Positions 1 through 7,465 of a stretch of 43,709 nt of DNA are shown here, piece after piece. The stretch covers positions 1 to 43,709 of the forward strand of contig JAEUHC010000007.1 in the NCBI GenBank assembly GCA_016794785.1, read 5' to 3'. The position numbers were made by a program, and so were the translations under genes. The notes under the pieces were generated by a model. That model was not told the DNA's origin. It ran no database searches and worked only from the letters and a program-made list of their open reading frames with translations. Origin of the DNA: Opitutaceae bacterium (GTDB lineage Bacteria > Verrucomicrobiota > Verrucomicrobiia > Opitutales > Opitutaceae). Position 1 is the stretch's first letter. The number at the start of each line of letters is the position of its first letter.

Positions 1-9
1 AATCCACGA

Positions 10-36
10 AAGGGAGGGAGCCAAGCCCCCTCCCTT
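10..36. repeat. GC-rich hairpin at left edge
   Basis: A perfect 9-bp inverted repeat (AAGGGAGGG at 10-18, CCCTCCCTT at 28-36) with a 9-nt loop. Neither strand shows a convincing U-tract after the stem, so a terminator role is uncertain. It lies on the far side of the putative insertion-sequence end from the permease gene and may belong to that element or to its flank. Confidence 0.4.
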
Positions 37-92
37 AAACCCTCCCCTTGAATTTGCTTGGTTCCCAACCCGCCCAAACTTATCCACCAAAG

Positions 93-131
93 TGTCACCC
101 ATCACTCCGGATAGTTTGTCACCTATCACCG
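93..131. mobile_element. Terminal repeats of an IS21/IS481-like element (one end only)
   Basis: Two near-identical 13-mers, TGTCACCCATCAC (93-105) and TGTCACCTATCAC (117-129), lie 24 bp apart in the same orientation. Repeated motifs of this kind are typical transposase-binding sites at the ends of IS21-family and some IS481-family elements. The permease reading frame on the minus strand runs into this block and stops inside it at 119-121, far short of the family length. I infer that an element inserted here and removed the 3' end of the permease gene. The transposase genes would lie left of the window and are not visible, so the family assignment rests only on the repeat pattern. Confidence 0.5.
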
Positions 132-1102
132 GCTCGCACCGTCTGCTGCACGCTCATCACCAGGCCCACCGCCGTTAGGCCGAAGCCGACAATCGCGGGC
201 AGCTTGCGCGAGAGCGCGTGGCGACCGGAGGCGTAGATCCGATCGACGAGCCAGCCGGAGACGACGTTGCCGAGTGCGCCGCAGAGCAGCGGGATCATGC
301 TGTAGAGGCCGGCGTCGGCGGAGTTGAGTTTGTAGGTGGCCTTGACGTGCGGGTAGAGCCACGTGAGGCAGAAAAACGTGGTGAAGTTGGCGAAGAGATA
401 CTGGGTCATCATCAGCCACAGGCCCGCCGAGCGGAACATATGGCCGAGGGGCAGCTTGCCGGCGGGCGCGGTGTCGGCCCCGGCCTGCCGGTGGGCCATG
501 ATGTAGGCGAGTTCCTCCTTGGAAATGGTGGGATGGTCCGCCGGGTCGTCGCGAAACCAGAGCCACCACGCGACCGACCAGAGGCAGCCGATGCCCATGA
601 GGATGGCGAACGTGAGCTTCCAGCCGAGTGAATCCACCGCCATCGCCAGCACGGGCAGGGCGAAGGCCGCGCCGAGTCGCGAGCCGGAAAAGTTGATGCC
701 CTTCACGAGGCCGCGCTCGCGGGTGGGAATCCACGAATAGACCGCGCGCGCCATGCCGGGAAACGCACCGGCCTCGCCGGCTCCGAAGAGAAAACGGATG
801 ACGAGCAGCGAAGTGTAGTTCCACGCGAGCGCGCTCAATCCGGTGAAGAGCGACCAAATCGTGACGATGGCCGCGAGGATTCTGCGGCCGCCGATCTTGT
901 CGGCCAGCATGCCGGACGGCGTCTGGAAAAGCGCGTAGCCGATGGCGAACGACGACATGACCCAGCCGAACTGCGTGTCGGTGAGGCCGAGCTCCTGGGT
1001 GATCGGGCCCTTGGCGGTCGAGATGCAGACGCGGTCCACGTAGAGGAGGACCGAGAGCAGGAACGTGCCGGTGACGACGAGGGCGCGACGGGGAAGGGGC
1101 AT
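119..1102 (-). pseudogene. MFS permease, C-terminally truncated
   Basis: The product (327 residues) starts as a typical major facilitator of the anion:cation symporter type (hexuronate, glucarate and galactonate transporters): a first membrane helix near residues 8-25, the loop motif GMLADKIGGRR between helices 2 and 3, and GAGEAGAFPG in helix 4. Such permeases are usually about 420-440 residues with 12 helices. This one ends after roughly 322 native residues, and its last few codons (AGDR, stop) lie in the repeat block read as an insertion-sequence end. About the last 100 residues (three or four helices) are missing, so transport is probably lost. It is the last gene of the leftward operon, 20 bp after the cyclase-family gene, and presumably imported the operon's substrate. 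Confidence 0.8.
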
Positions 1103-1122
1103 GGGGAAAGCGGGCTTGCTAC

Positions 1123-1782
1123 TCAGCCGGTGAGCGCGATGGGATCGATGCCCTCGGTGGCGAAGGCGCGGACGGGGCAGCCGTCGCCACCCGCGAGCTT
1201 CAGCGGGAGCGCGGCGAAGAACACGCGCGGCTGCGTGAGTTGATCGAGGTGAGCGAGGCCCTCCACGATGGTGACGCCGCCGCCGAGGAGGATGTGATGG
1301 ATGCGTGTGACCTCGGGGAGATTGTTCACGTCGGCGACGGAAGGGGGCTCAACCCCGAGCATCTTCACGCGCTGGGCGACGCACCACTGCGCGAGTTCCT
1401 CGGAGATCCGCGGCAACCCGTCGCGATAGATCGCGGGATCAGCGGCGTGTTTGTGCCAGTCGGTGCGGAGCAGGAGACTCTCGCCCGGGGTGAAGGTGCG
1501 GGCGACGGCGCCGAGATGCGCGATCGTGAGCAGCGTGCGCGGCGCGAGCGGCGCGAGGTTCACCACCGTCGCGGGACCGAGGCATTTTTCCAGCGGCTTG
1601 GTGTCAATGGTCTCCGGGCCGGCCCCGAAATGGAGCTGCGAATCCATGTGCGTGCCGGCATGGGAATAGAGGTGCCAGGTGGCGGCGTTCCAGCCGTCGC
1701 GCGCGACGGTGAACTTGGGCTCCATCGCGACGCCCCGCTGGCCAGGCGTGAGCGGGAGGGTGAGATCGACGATACGGGGCAT
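1123..1782 (-). CDS. Cyclase family protein (kynurenine formamidase-like metal hydrolase)
   Basis: A 219-residue protein of the cyclase family (PF04199), whose members hydrolyse amide or lactone bonds with a bound divalent metal. The metal motif HAGTHMD is at residues 41-47 and is followed by H51. The usual D-x-P-x-H-F is seen here as D-S-Q-L-H-F, so the proline is replaced. The start at 1782 (MPRIVDL) matches the usual beginning of the family, lies 17 bp after the DUF1080 stop and avoids overlap; a longer frame exists but would overlap that gene. In a catabolic operon a lactone- or amide-opening role is plausible. The family is too diverse for a substrate to be named. Confidence 0.85.
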   Translation of the reverse strand: MPRIVDLTLPLTPGQRGVAMEPKFTVARDGWNAATWHLYSHAGTHMDSQLHFGAGPETIDTKPLEKCLGPATVVNLAPLAPRTLLTIAHLGAVARTFTPGESLLLRTDWHKHAADPAIYRDGLPRISEELAQWCVAQRVKMLGVEPPSVADVNNLPEVTRIHHILLGGGVTIVEGLAHLDQLTQPRVFFAALPLKLAGGDGCPVRAFATEGIDPIALTG

Positions 1783-1798
1783 GGGGTGGCGGGGTGAG

Positions 1799-2536
1799 CT
1801 AGGGTTTCGGCAGGATCTTCTGCGTGGGATCGGCCACGCGGGCGGGCAGGTCCATCGGCTGCGCATGGCGCGCAAGATCCGCGGTGAGGATGCGGATATT
1901 GCGAAAGCGGATTAGGTTTTTCTCCTGCGTGATGTCGCCCGTGGCAGGGAAGGAGTGGATTTTGAGAGCGATGGGGCCGCGGGTGTATTTGTCGTGGAGC
2001 AGGTGCGCGGTCGGAATGCCGTTGACCCAGACCTTGAGCGTGCGGCCCACGGCCTCGATCCGGAAACGGGCCCACTCGTTGAAACGGTAGGCGGAGCGGG
2101 CGCGTTCGTCGTCCTTGAGGGTCTGGAGCCAGAGCCAGTTCCTGCCATAGTCGTCAAAGATGCCGCCGGTCCAGCGCCGCGTGGGCGACGGATCGATTTT
2201 CACCTGGTAGCCGTGGAGCCGCACAGTGGCATTGGGCGGAGTCTCGATGCAACGGAACAGGATGCCGGTGTTGAAGCCTCCGGTCTGGAAGCATTCGAGT
2301 TCGAGGATAAAGTCGCCGAAGGATTCCTCGGTGCAAAAAAATGTGTGCTCCGGCGTGCCGCGCACCATGTGGCCGGTCAGCGTGCCATCCTCGACCGCGG
2401 CATAGGCCAGCGGGTTCGCGCCGACAATTTTCCAGCCACTAATATCGCGGCCGTTGAACAGGGCACGCCATGTCGGCTCCGTGGCCGAAGCCGCCAGCGA
2501 CGAGAACAATACAAGTGCGATGGTCGGCAGTCTCAT
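1799..2536 (-). CDS. Secreted DUF1080 (3-keto-disaccharide hydrolase-like) protein
   Basis: A 245-residue protein with a signal peptide (about residues 1-18, ending near AASA) followed by one DUF1080 domain (PF06439) with the hallmark LFNGRDISGWK at about residues 26-36. The domain has a concanavalin-like jelly-roll fold, and some members hydrolyse 3-keto-glycosides. It is very common in Verrucomicrobiota and Planctomycetota next to sugar oxidoreductases. Its ATG overlaps the stop of the upstream dehydrogenase by 4 bp, so the two are translationally coupled. It probably acts in the periplasm on an oxidised sugar or glycoside. The exact substrate cannot be read from the sequence. Confidence 0.85.
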   Translation of the reverse strand: MRLPTIALVLFSSLAASATEPTWRALFNGRDISGWKIVGANPLAYAAVEDGTLTGHMVRGTPEHTFFCTEESFGDFILELECFQTGGFNTGILFRCIETPPNATVRLHGYQVKIDPSPTRRWTGGIFDDYGRNWLWLQTLKDDERARSAYRFNEWARFRIEAVGRTLKVWVNGIPTAHLLHDKYTRGPIALKIHSFPATGDITQEKNLIRFRNIRILTADLARHAQPMDLPARVADPTQKILPKP

Positions 2537-3603
2537 GTGAGCGCTTGGCAGACAAGGTTGCCCATCTGCGAAGTCGTGACGCTGCCACCGAGGTCCGAGG
2601 TGCGGTTGGCGGAATCAGCGAGGACGCTTTCGACGGCGGCCTCGATGAGCTTTGCGCCGCGCCGGGCGTCCGGGTGGTCGAGCCACCGGAGCATCAGAGC
2701 GACCGAAAGTATGGTCGCGATTGGGTTGGCGATGCCCTTGCCGGCGATGGTGGGGGCGGTGCCGTGGGAAGGCTGGAACACCGCATGCTCGTCGCCGATG
2801 TCGGCGGAGGGTGCCATGCCCATGCCGCCGATGATGCCGGCGCCGAGGTCGGAGAGGATGTCCCCGAACATGTTTTCGGTGACCATCACGTCGAACGTGT
2901 GCGGCCGTTGGACGAGAAAGAGCGCCATGGCGTCAACATAGACGTGCTCGGTCTTCACGTCGGGGAAATCACGAGCGACCTCGTCGAATATTTTCCGCAG
3001 AAACGCCATCGAGGGGAGGACGTTGGCCTTGTCCACCAGCGTGCAGAGCTTGCGGCGCTGCCGGGCGAGCTTGAAGGCCTCGCGGCAGATGCGCTCGGCG
3101 CCGTGGCGCGTGATCTTCATGGTGTCGGTCTCGAAGTCGCGGCCGGCGGGGCGGGCCGTGAGCCGCTCGGAAAAGAGGCCTTCGCAGTTTTCGCGCACGA
3201 TGACGAAGTCGATGCCGCGTTGCGCGGGCCCGGGGCCGAAGCCCTTCAGCGGTGAGTGGGTCTCATGGTAGAGTCGGATGGGCCGCACGCCATTATAGAG
3301 GTCGAGTTTCTCGCGCAGATCGATCTGGGGGGTCATCTCGACGCCGCTCGGCCAGCGCACGTCGGGCAGGCCCATCGCGCCGAGCAGGATCGCATCGGCC
3401 TCCTTGAGCCGCTCGAGGGTGGCAGCCGGCAGCGGGTCGCCGCTGCGCAGGTATTCGCCGGCGCCGACGGAGTGCTCGAGGCAACGGTAATGCACCCCGG
3501 GGAGGAGGGCTTCGACGGCGCGCAGGACCTTCAGCCCCTCGGCGACGACTTCCGGCCCGATGCCGTCGCCCCCGAGGATCGCGATGCTAAACGTATGGCT
3601 CAT
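2533..3603 (-). CDS. Isocitrate/isopropylmalate-family dehydrogenase (tartrate dehydrogenase-like)
   Basis: A 356-residue NAD(P)-dependent beta-decarboxylating dehydrogenase. It opens with AILGGDGIGPEV, has the substrate loop around IVRENCEGLF, the catalytic KANVL block, the metal-binding ENMFGDILSDLGAG block and the nucleotide-binding HGTAPTIAGKGIANP. Family members oxidise and decarboxylate 2-hydroxy acids such as isopropylmalate, isocitrate, tartrate or homoisocitrate. The VRENCEG loop and the absence of leu genes nearby favour a tartrate/malate-type catabolic enzyme over LeuB. I chose the ATG at 3603 (MSHTFSIAILGG) over one six codons upstream because it fits the usual family N-terminus. 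It is the first gene of a leftward operon with DUF1080, cyclase-family and MFS genes and faces a divergent regulator. Confidence 0.85.
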   Translation of the reverse strand: MSHTFSIAILGGDGIGPEVVAEGLKVLRAVEALLPGVHYRCLEHSVGAGEYLRSGDPLPAATLERLKEADAILLGAMGLPDVRWPSGVEMTPQIDLREKLDLYNGVRPIRLYHETHSPLKGFGPGPAQRGIDFVIVRENCEGLFSERLTARPAGRDFETDTMKITRHGAERICREAFKLARQRRKLCTLVDKANVLPSMAFLRKIFDEVARDFPDVKTEHVYVDAMALFLVQRPHTFDVMVTENMFGDILSDLGAGIIGGMGMAPSADIGDEHAVFQPSHGTAPTIAGKGIANPIATILSVALMLRWLDHPDARRGAKLIEAAVESVLADSANRTSDLGGSVTTSQMGNLVCQALT

Positions 3604-3668
3604 GCCCCGGCAGCATAGCACGAGGCGCGGGGCAAAGGCAGGAGTTATTCCATATTAAAACTGAGAAA

Positions 3669-3685
3669 TTGCGTCACAGACGCAA
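3669..3685. promoter_or_regulatory. 17-bp perfect palindrome in divergent promoter region
   Basis: TTGCGTC-ACA-GACGCAA is a perfect 7-bp inverted repeat with a 3-bp spacer. It lies in the 100-bp gap between the leftward catabolic operon and the rightward regulator gene, 18 bp before the regulator's GTG start. The position suits an operator for that regulator or for another dimeric protein. A hairpin in the regulator's leader mRNA is the alternative reading. Confidence 0.5.
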
Positions 3686-3703
3686 AAGCCCACGCTGCCC
3701 GTC

Positions 3704-4888
3704 GTGAAACACCCGCCCAAGGTCGCGCTCCTCATCGAGACCTCGAACAGCTACGCACGGGCGCTGCTGCAGGGCGTGCGCGCCTGGGTGCGCGAACACG
3801 GGCCGTGGTCGATTCGGCTGACGGAGCAGGGGCGGGGCGCGGCGTTGCCCGCCTGGCTCCACGGCTGGGATGGCGACGGCGTGATCGCTCGGGTGGAGAA
3901 TGCCGCGATTGCGCGCGGCCTCCGTGCCACCGGCCTGCCGGTGATCGATGTGAGCGCGGCGCTGCCGCGACTGGCGTTTCCGCGCGTGGCGACCGACGCC
4001 GAGGCGGCGGCGCAACTGGCGGCCCGGCATTTGATCGAGCGGGGGCTCGGGCAATTCGCTTATTGTGGCGACCGGCGCTTTCACTGGGCGCGCCGGCGGG
4101 GCGAGGCGTTTGCCACGGCGACGCGCGCCGCTGGCGGGCGCTGCGCGCTTTTCTCGCCGACGCCGGGAGCGGTGGACGACGAGGTCGGCGAAATCGCGCG
4201 CTGGCTCCGCACACTGCCACGCCCCGTGGGAGTGCTGGCCTGCCTGGATCTGCGCGGACAGCAGGTATTGGCCGCGTGCCGGCTCGCGGGCCTGCATGTG
4301 CCCGACGAGGTCGCGGTGATCGGGGTGCACAACGACGAACTCCTCTGCGAGCTGTGTGATCCACCCCTCTCCAGCGTGATCCCCAATGCGCAGCGCGCCG
4401 GCTACGAAGCCGCCGCGCTGCTGGCCCGAGCGATGGCGGGCAAGAGGCTGCCGCTGGCGCTGCATGAGATCGCGCCGCTCGGGGTGGAGGCGCGCCAATC
4501 CACGGACCTCGCCGCCGTGGGCGATGCCAAGATCGCCAGCGCCGTGCGTGTGATGCGCGAGCAGGCGGCCCGCGGGGCCAACGTCGCTGATGTGCTGCGC
4601 GCGGTGCCGATGGCCCGCACGGCCCTGGAGCGCCGCTTCAAGGCCGCCTTGGGCACCACCCCGCACGCCCACCTGCGCAAGCTGCGCATCGAGCGCGTGC
4701 AGCAACTGCTCGTGAGCACGAGCCTGCCTGTGGAGGAAATTGCGGCGGCGACCGGCTTCGAGCATCCGGAGTATCTGAGCGCGATGTTCCGCCGCGAATG
4801 CGGGGTGGGGCCGCGCGAGTATCGGGCGCGCCACCGGGCCGGCTTGGCAGCGGCGCACGAGGAGCCCCGCCACGGCGCGGTTGTGTAA
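3704..4888 (+). CDS. XylR-type transcriptional regulator (LacI-like sensor, AraC HTH)
   Basis: A 394-residue DNA-binding regulator. Residues about 5-275 form a periplasmic-binding-protein/LacI-like ligand domain (start KVALLIETSNSYARALL; later VPDEVAVIGVHND). Residues about 290-385 are an AraC-type double helix-turn-helix with the second-helix signature EEIAAATGFEHPEYLSAMFR. This is the arrangement of E. coli XylR, which binds a sugar and activates catabolic genes. Translation starts at GTG 3704; no ATG is available upstream in frame. The gene is divergent from the dehydrogenase operon and upstream of a TonB receptor, so it is the likely local regulator of both. The effector is probably a sugar or sugar acid; this is inferred from family and context. 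Confidence 0.88.
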   Translation: MKHPPKVALLIETSNSYARALLQGVRAWVREHGPWSIRLTEQGRGAALPAWLHGWDGDGVIARVENAAIARGLRATGLPVIDVSAALPRLAFPRVATDAEAAAQLAARHLIERGLGQFAYCGDRRFHWARRRGEAFATATRAAGGRCALFSPTPGAVDDEVGEIARWLRTLPRPVGVLACLDLRGQQVLAACRLAGLHVPDEVAVIGVHNDELLCELCDPPLSSVIPNAQRAGYEAAALLARAMAGKRLPLALHEIAPLGVEARQSTDLAAVGDAKIASAVRVMREQAARGANVADVLRAVPMARTALERRFKAALGTTPHAHLRKLRIERVQQLLVSTSLPVEEIAAATGFEHPEYLSAMFRRECGVGPREYRARHRAGLAAAHEEPRHGAVV

Positions 4889-4903
4889 ACATCCGCGGAT
4901 GTT
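4888..4903. promoter_or_regulatory. 16-bp perfect palindrome upstream of TonB receptor
   Basis: AACATCCGCGGATGTT is self-complementary over all 16 bases. Its first base is the last base of the regulator's stop codon, and it lies 91 bp upstream of the receptor start. Length and symmetry are typical of a LacI-family-like operator. It could also be a weak terminator for the regulator gene, but no U-tract follows. Confidence 0.5.
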
Positions 4904-4994
4904 AAGTTCTGGCTACTCCTGATCATTTACCCTGGATGAGTGGGTTGGGCTCGAGTCCCCGCCCGCACCCCTTGCTTCCGTAACCCCGTTCCCC

Positions 4995-7412
4995 ATGACC
5001 CCACCACACCTCGTCCCCGCTCTGCTCGCGGTGCTCTTCACCGCTTCCGTTTGCGCCCAAACTGCCCCGGCACCCGCCGCCAACGTCGCCGCCAAGGATC
5101 AGGCCGTGACCCTCTCGCCGTTCGAGGTCACCGCCGAGAACGACCACGGCTACGTCGCCGGCAACACCCTCGGCGCCACGCGCGTCAACACCCTCATCCG
5201 TGATCTGCCGCTGCAGATCAACGTCGTGACCGAGGACATGATCCGCGACTTCTTCGCCTACGATCTTGATCAGGTGATCGATCACTTGCCGGGCGTGTCG
5301 CGCGAGTTCAACGAGTTCACCCCCACCTACGGCGTGCGCGGCTTCAGCAGCTCCGCCGCCATGCGCAACGGCGTGCGCTCGCTCCACGCCCCCGACTCCA
5401 ACTCCATCGCGCGCGTCGAGGTCATCAAGGGCCCCGCCGCGCTCCTCTACGGCACGTCGAATCCCGGCGGCGTGATCAACTACATCACGCGGCAGCCGGG
5501 CTCCAAGCCGCGGGCGGATCTCTCGCTCGGGTTCGGCAGCAACGGCTTTCGCCGCTACAGCCTCGGCGCGGGCGGCCCGCTGCCGATCGGCGACGGCAAG
5601 AAATTTTCCTACCTGATCGACGCGACGTGGTTCGAGCAGGAGAACGGCGAGCGCCAGCGCAGCCTGAAGCGCTCGAGCCTCGCGCCCGTGCTGCGCTGGC
5701 AGCCCTTTGCCGGCACCAGCGTGACCTTCCGGGCCTCGCGGCAGAAGGATGACTTCGTCTCCAGCGGCGGCCTGCTGCTGCTGCCGCCCAACGATCCCAT
5801 CCGCCTGCGCACGAGCACGCCGCGCCTGCCGCATTGGGCCGTGCCGCTCGGCCGCGGCTACAACATCCATTCGCCTGCCTCGTGGGTCGATGTCGCCTCG
5901 AGCGTCGCGGAGCTCGAGATCAAGCAGCGCCTGAGCGCCGGCCTCGATTTTCGCGCCAACCTCGCCGACCATTATCGTCCGCGCTCCAGTTTCCGCGAAG
6001 GGGGCTCGAACTTCCTCAACCCCGGCACCGTCGTCGCCGTGCCCGCGCGGCTCGACAATCCCGCGCCCGGCTCGCCGGCGTCGCTCACGGGCGTCGCGCC
6101 CGCCTACGATCCGGTGGCGCGCACGGGCTGGCGGACGATCGGCTTCAACCGCGACGAGCGCGTGGAGCGCCGCCGCACCTTGCAGATGGATCTCGTCGGC
6201 CGTTTCACGACCGGGCCGCTCGCGCACACGGTGCTCGGCGGTTTCGAGCGCAATCTGGAGCGCAACTCGTCGCGCGGTCGCGACTGGCGCAACGCCGCCG
6301 GCCAGGGCCTGGCGGCCTTCACCTACGCGCCCTTCGACCCCGCCTCCGTCGCCGCCAAGGACACGTGGGTAATGCTCAACCAGCCCCCGCTCGAGAGCCT
6401 GCCGATCAGCTCGTATGCGACGAGCTACTCGAGCAACAGCTCGTTCTACACGAGCCTGACCACCGCATTCTTTGAGAAGCGCGGCCTGCTGCTCGCGGGC
6501 GGCCGCTACGACGACGTGCGGGGCGGATCCACCGCCACACCCCGCAACATCACGACGGGCGTCCTCGGCGCGCAGACCGGCCGCGAAGGCACGACGGATC
6601 GCGTGACGCCGCAGGTCGGCGTGTCGTTCCGCTTCGCCGAGCCCGTCACGGGCTACGTGATGTTCAGCCAGTCGGTGAACCCGCGCATCGCGTTTCAGCC
6701 GCTGCGGACCGCCGCGGCCGAACTGCGCATCACGGAAACCTATCAGCTCGCGGGCATCCCGGTGCCGGATTTCAGCACGCTGCCGTGGGATGAGGCGCTC
6801 GATCCGGAGTTTGGCACGAGCCTCGAGTATGGCGTGAAATGGGAACTCTTCCAACGCCGCCTCCAGGGCACGGTGGCGATCTTCGACATCGAGCGGCGCA
6901 ACATCTCCACCGCCGTCGAGGGCACGCTGGGCTCGACGGGCGTGGGCTTCCGCGAACTCGCGGGCAAGACCCGCGCGCGCGGCGTCGATCTCGATCTCGC
7001 GTGGTCGCCCGTGCGCGACCTCCAGATCGTCGGCGGCATGCTCTTCAACGAGACCGAGATTTTGTTCAGCAACACGCGCACCGAGATCGGCCGGCGCATC
7101 AACAACGCCCCGCGCTGGAGCGCCAGCCTCACCAGCCGCTACTCGGTCTCGCAGGGGCCGCTCAAGGGCGTGGCGGCCGGCGCGAGCTGGACCTACATGG
7201 GCGTGCGCCGCGAGAGTGGCGACACGCTGCGCTGGTCCGAGAGCTGGGACCGCTACGACATCTTCGCCTCCTACCGCCTGAAGGTGCGCAACACGCCAGT
7301 CGCGCTCTCGTTCAACATCAAGAATCTCTTCGACCGGAATTTCCGGGTCGATCGCGACACCTTCGCCGCGGGCCGGGAATATCGCGTGGCTGTGAATCTC
7401 TCGTTGCGCTGA
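4995..7412 (+). CDS. TonB-dependent outer-membrane receptor
   Basis: An 805-residue outer-membrane receptor. A signal peptide covers about residues 1-21 (ending SVCA). A TonB-box-like stretch VTLSPFEV follows at about 38-45, then the plug domain (IRDLPLQINVVTEDMIRDF; VIKGPAALLYGTSNPGGVIN) and a 22-strand-type barrel to the end. The plug resembles the FhuA/ferric-siderophore class, but in Opitutaceae such receptors are often found beside carbohydrate genes. The protein ends in arginine instead of the usual terminal aromatic residue. It sits between the XylR-type regulator and the aldolase/dehydrogenase gene, so uptake of an oligosaccharide or sugar acid is more likely here than iron. A very long open frame on the opposite strand is a GC-rich shadow. 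Confidence 0.9.
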   Translation: MTPPHLVPALLAVLFTASVCAQTAPAPAANVAAKDQAVTLSPFEVTAENDHGYVAGNTLGATRVNTLIRDLPLQINVVTEDMIRDFFAYDLDQVIDHLPGVSREFNEFTPTYGVRGFSSSAAMRNGVRSLHAPDSNSIARVEVIKGPAALLYGTSNPGGVINYITRQPGSKPRADLSLGFGSNGFRRYSLGAGGPLPIGDGKKFSYLIDATWFEQENGERQRSLKRSSLAPVLRWQPFAGTSVTFRASRQKDDFVSSGGLLLLPPNDPIRLRTSTPRLPHWAVPLGRGYNIHSPASWVDVASSVAELEIKQRLSAGLDFRANLADHYRPRSSFREGGSNFLNPGTVVAVPARLDNPAPGSPASLTGVAPAYDPVARTGWRTIGFNRDERVERRRTLQMDLVGRFTTGPLAHTVLGGFERNLERNSSRGRDWRNAAGQGLAAFTYAPFDPASVAAKDTWVMLNQPPLESLPISSYATSYSSNSSFYTSLTTAFFEKRGLLLAGGRYDDVRGGSTATPRNITTGVLGAQTGREGTTDRVTPQVGVSFRFAEPVTGYVMFSQSVNPRIAFQPLRTAAAELRITETYQLAGIPVPDFSTLPWDEALDPEFGTSLEYGVKWELFQRRLQGTVAIFDIERRNISTAVEGTLGSTGVGFRELAGKTRARGVDLDLAWSPVRDLQIVGGMLFNETEILFSNTRTEIGRRINNAPRWSASLTSRYSVSQGPLKGVAAGASWTYMGVRRESGDTLRWSESWDRYDIFASYRLKVRNTPVALSFNIKNLFDRNFRVDRDTFAAGREYRVAVNLSLR

Positions 7413-7465
7413 CGCGCGCAAGTCCGTTGCCAGCGCGCGCCCGGCCGTCTCAGCTCCCGGGCGCG

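Noticed and set aside
1954..3256. Overlapping plus-strand frames opposite the DUF1080 and dehydrogenase genes
   Set aside because: No family signature. The minus-strand genes are complete, coupled by a 4-bp overlap and in operon order.
4923..7421. 832-codon open frame on the minus strand opposite the TonB receptor
   Set aside because: Rich in Arg, Ala, Gly and His with no domain, as expected from the complement of a GC-rich gene. The plus-strand frame has a full TonB receptor signature.
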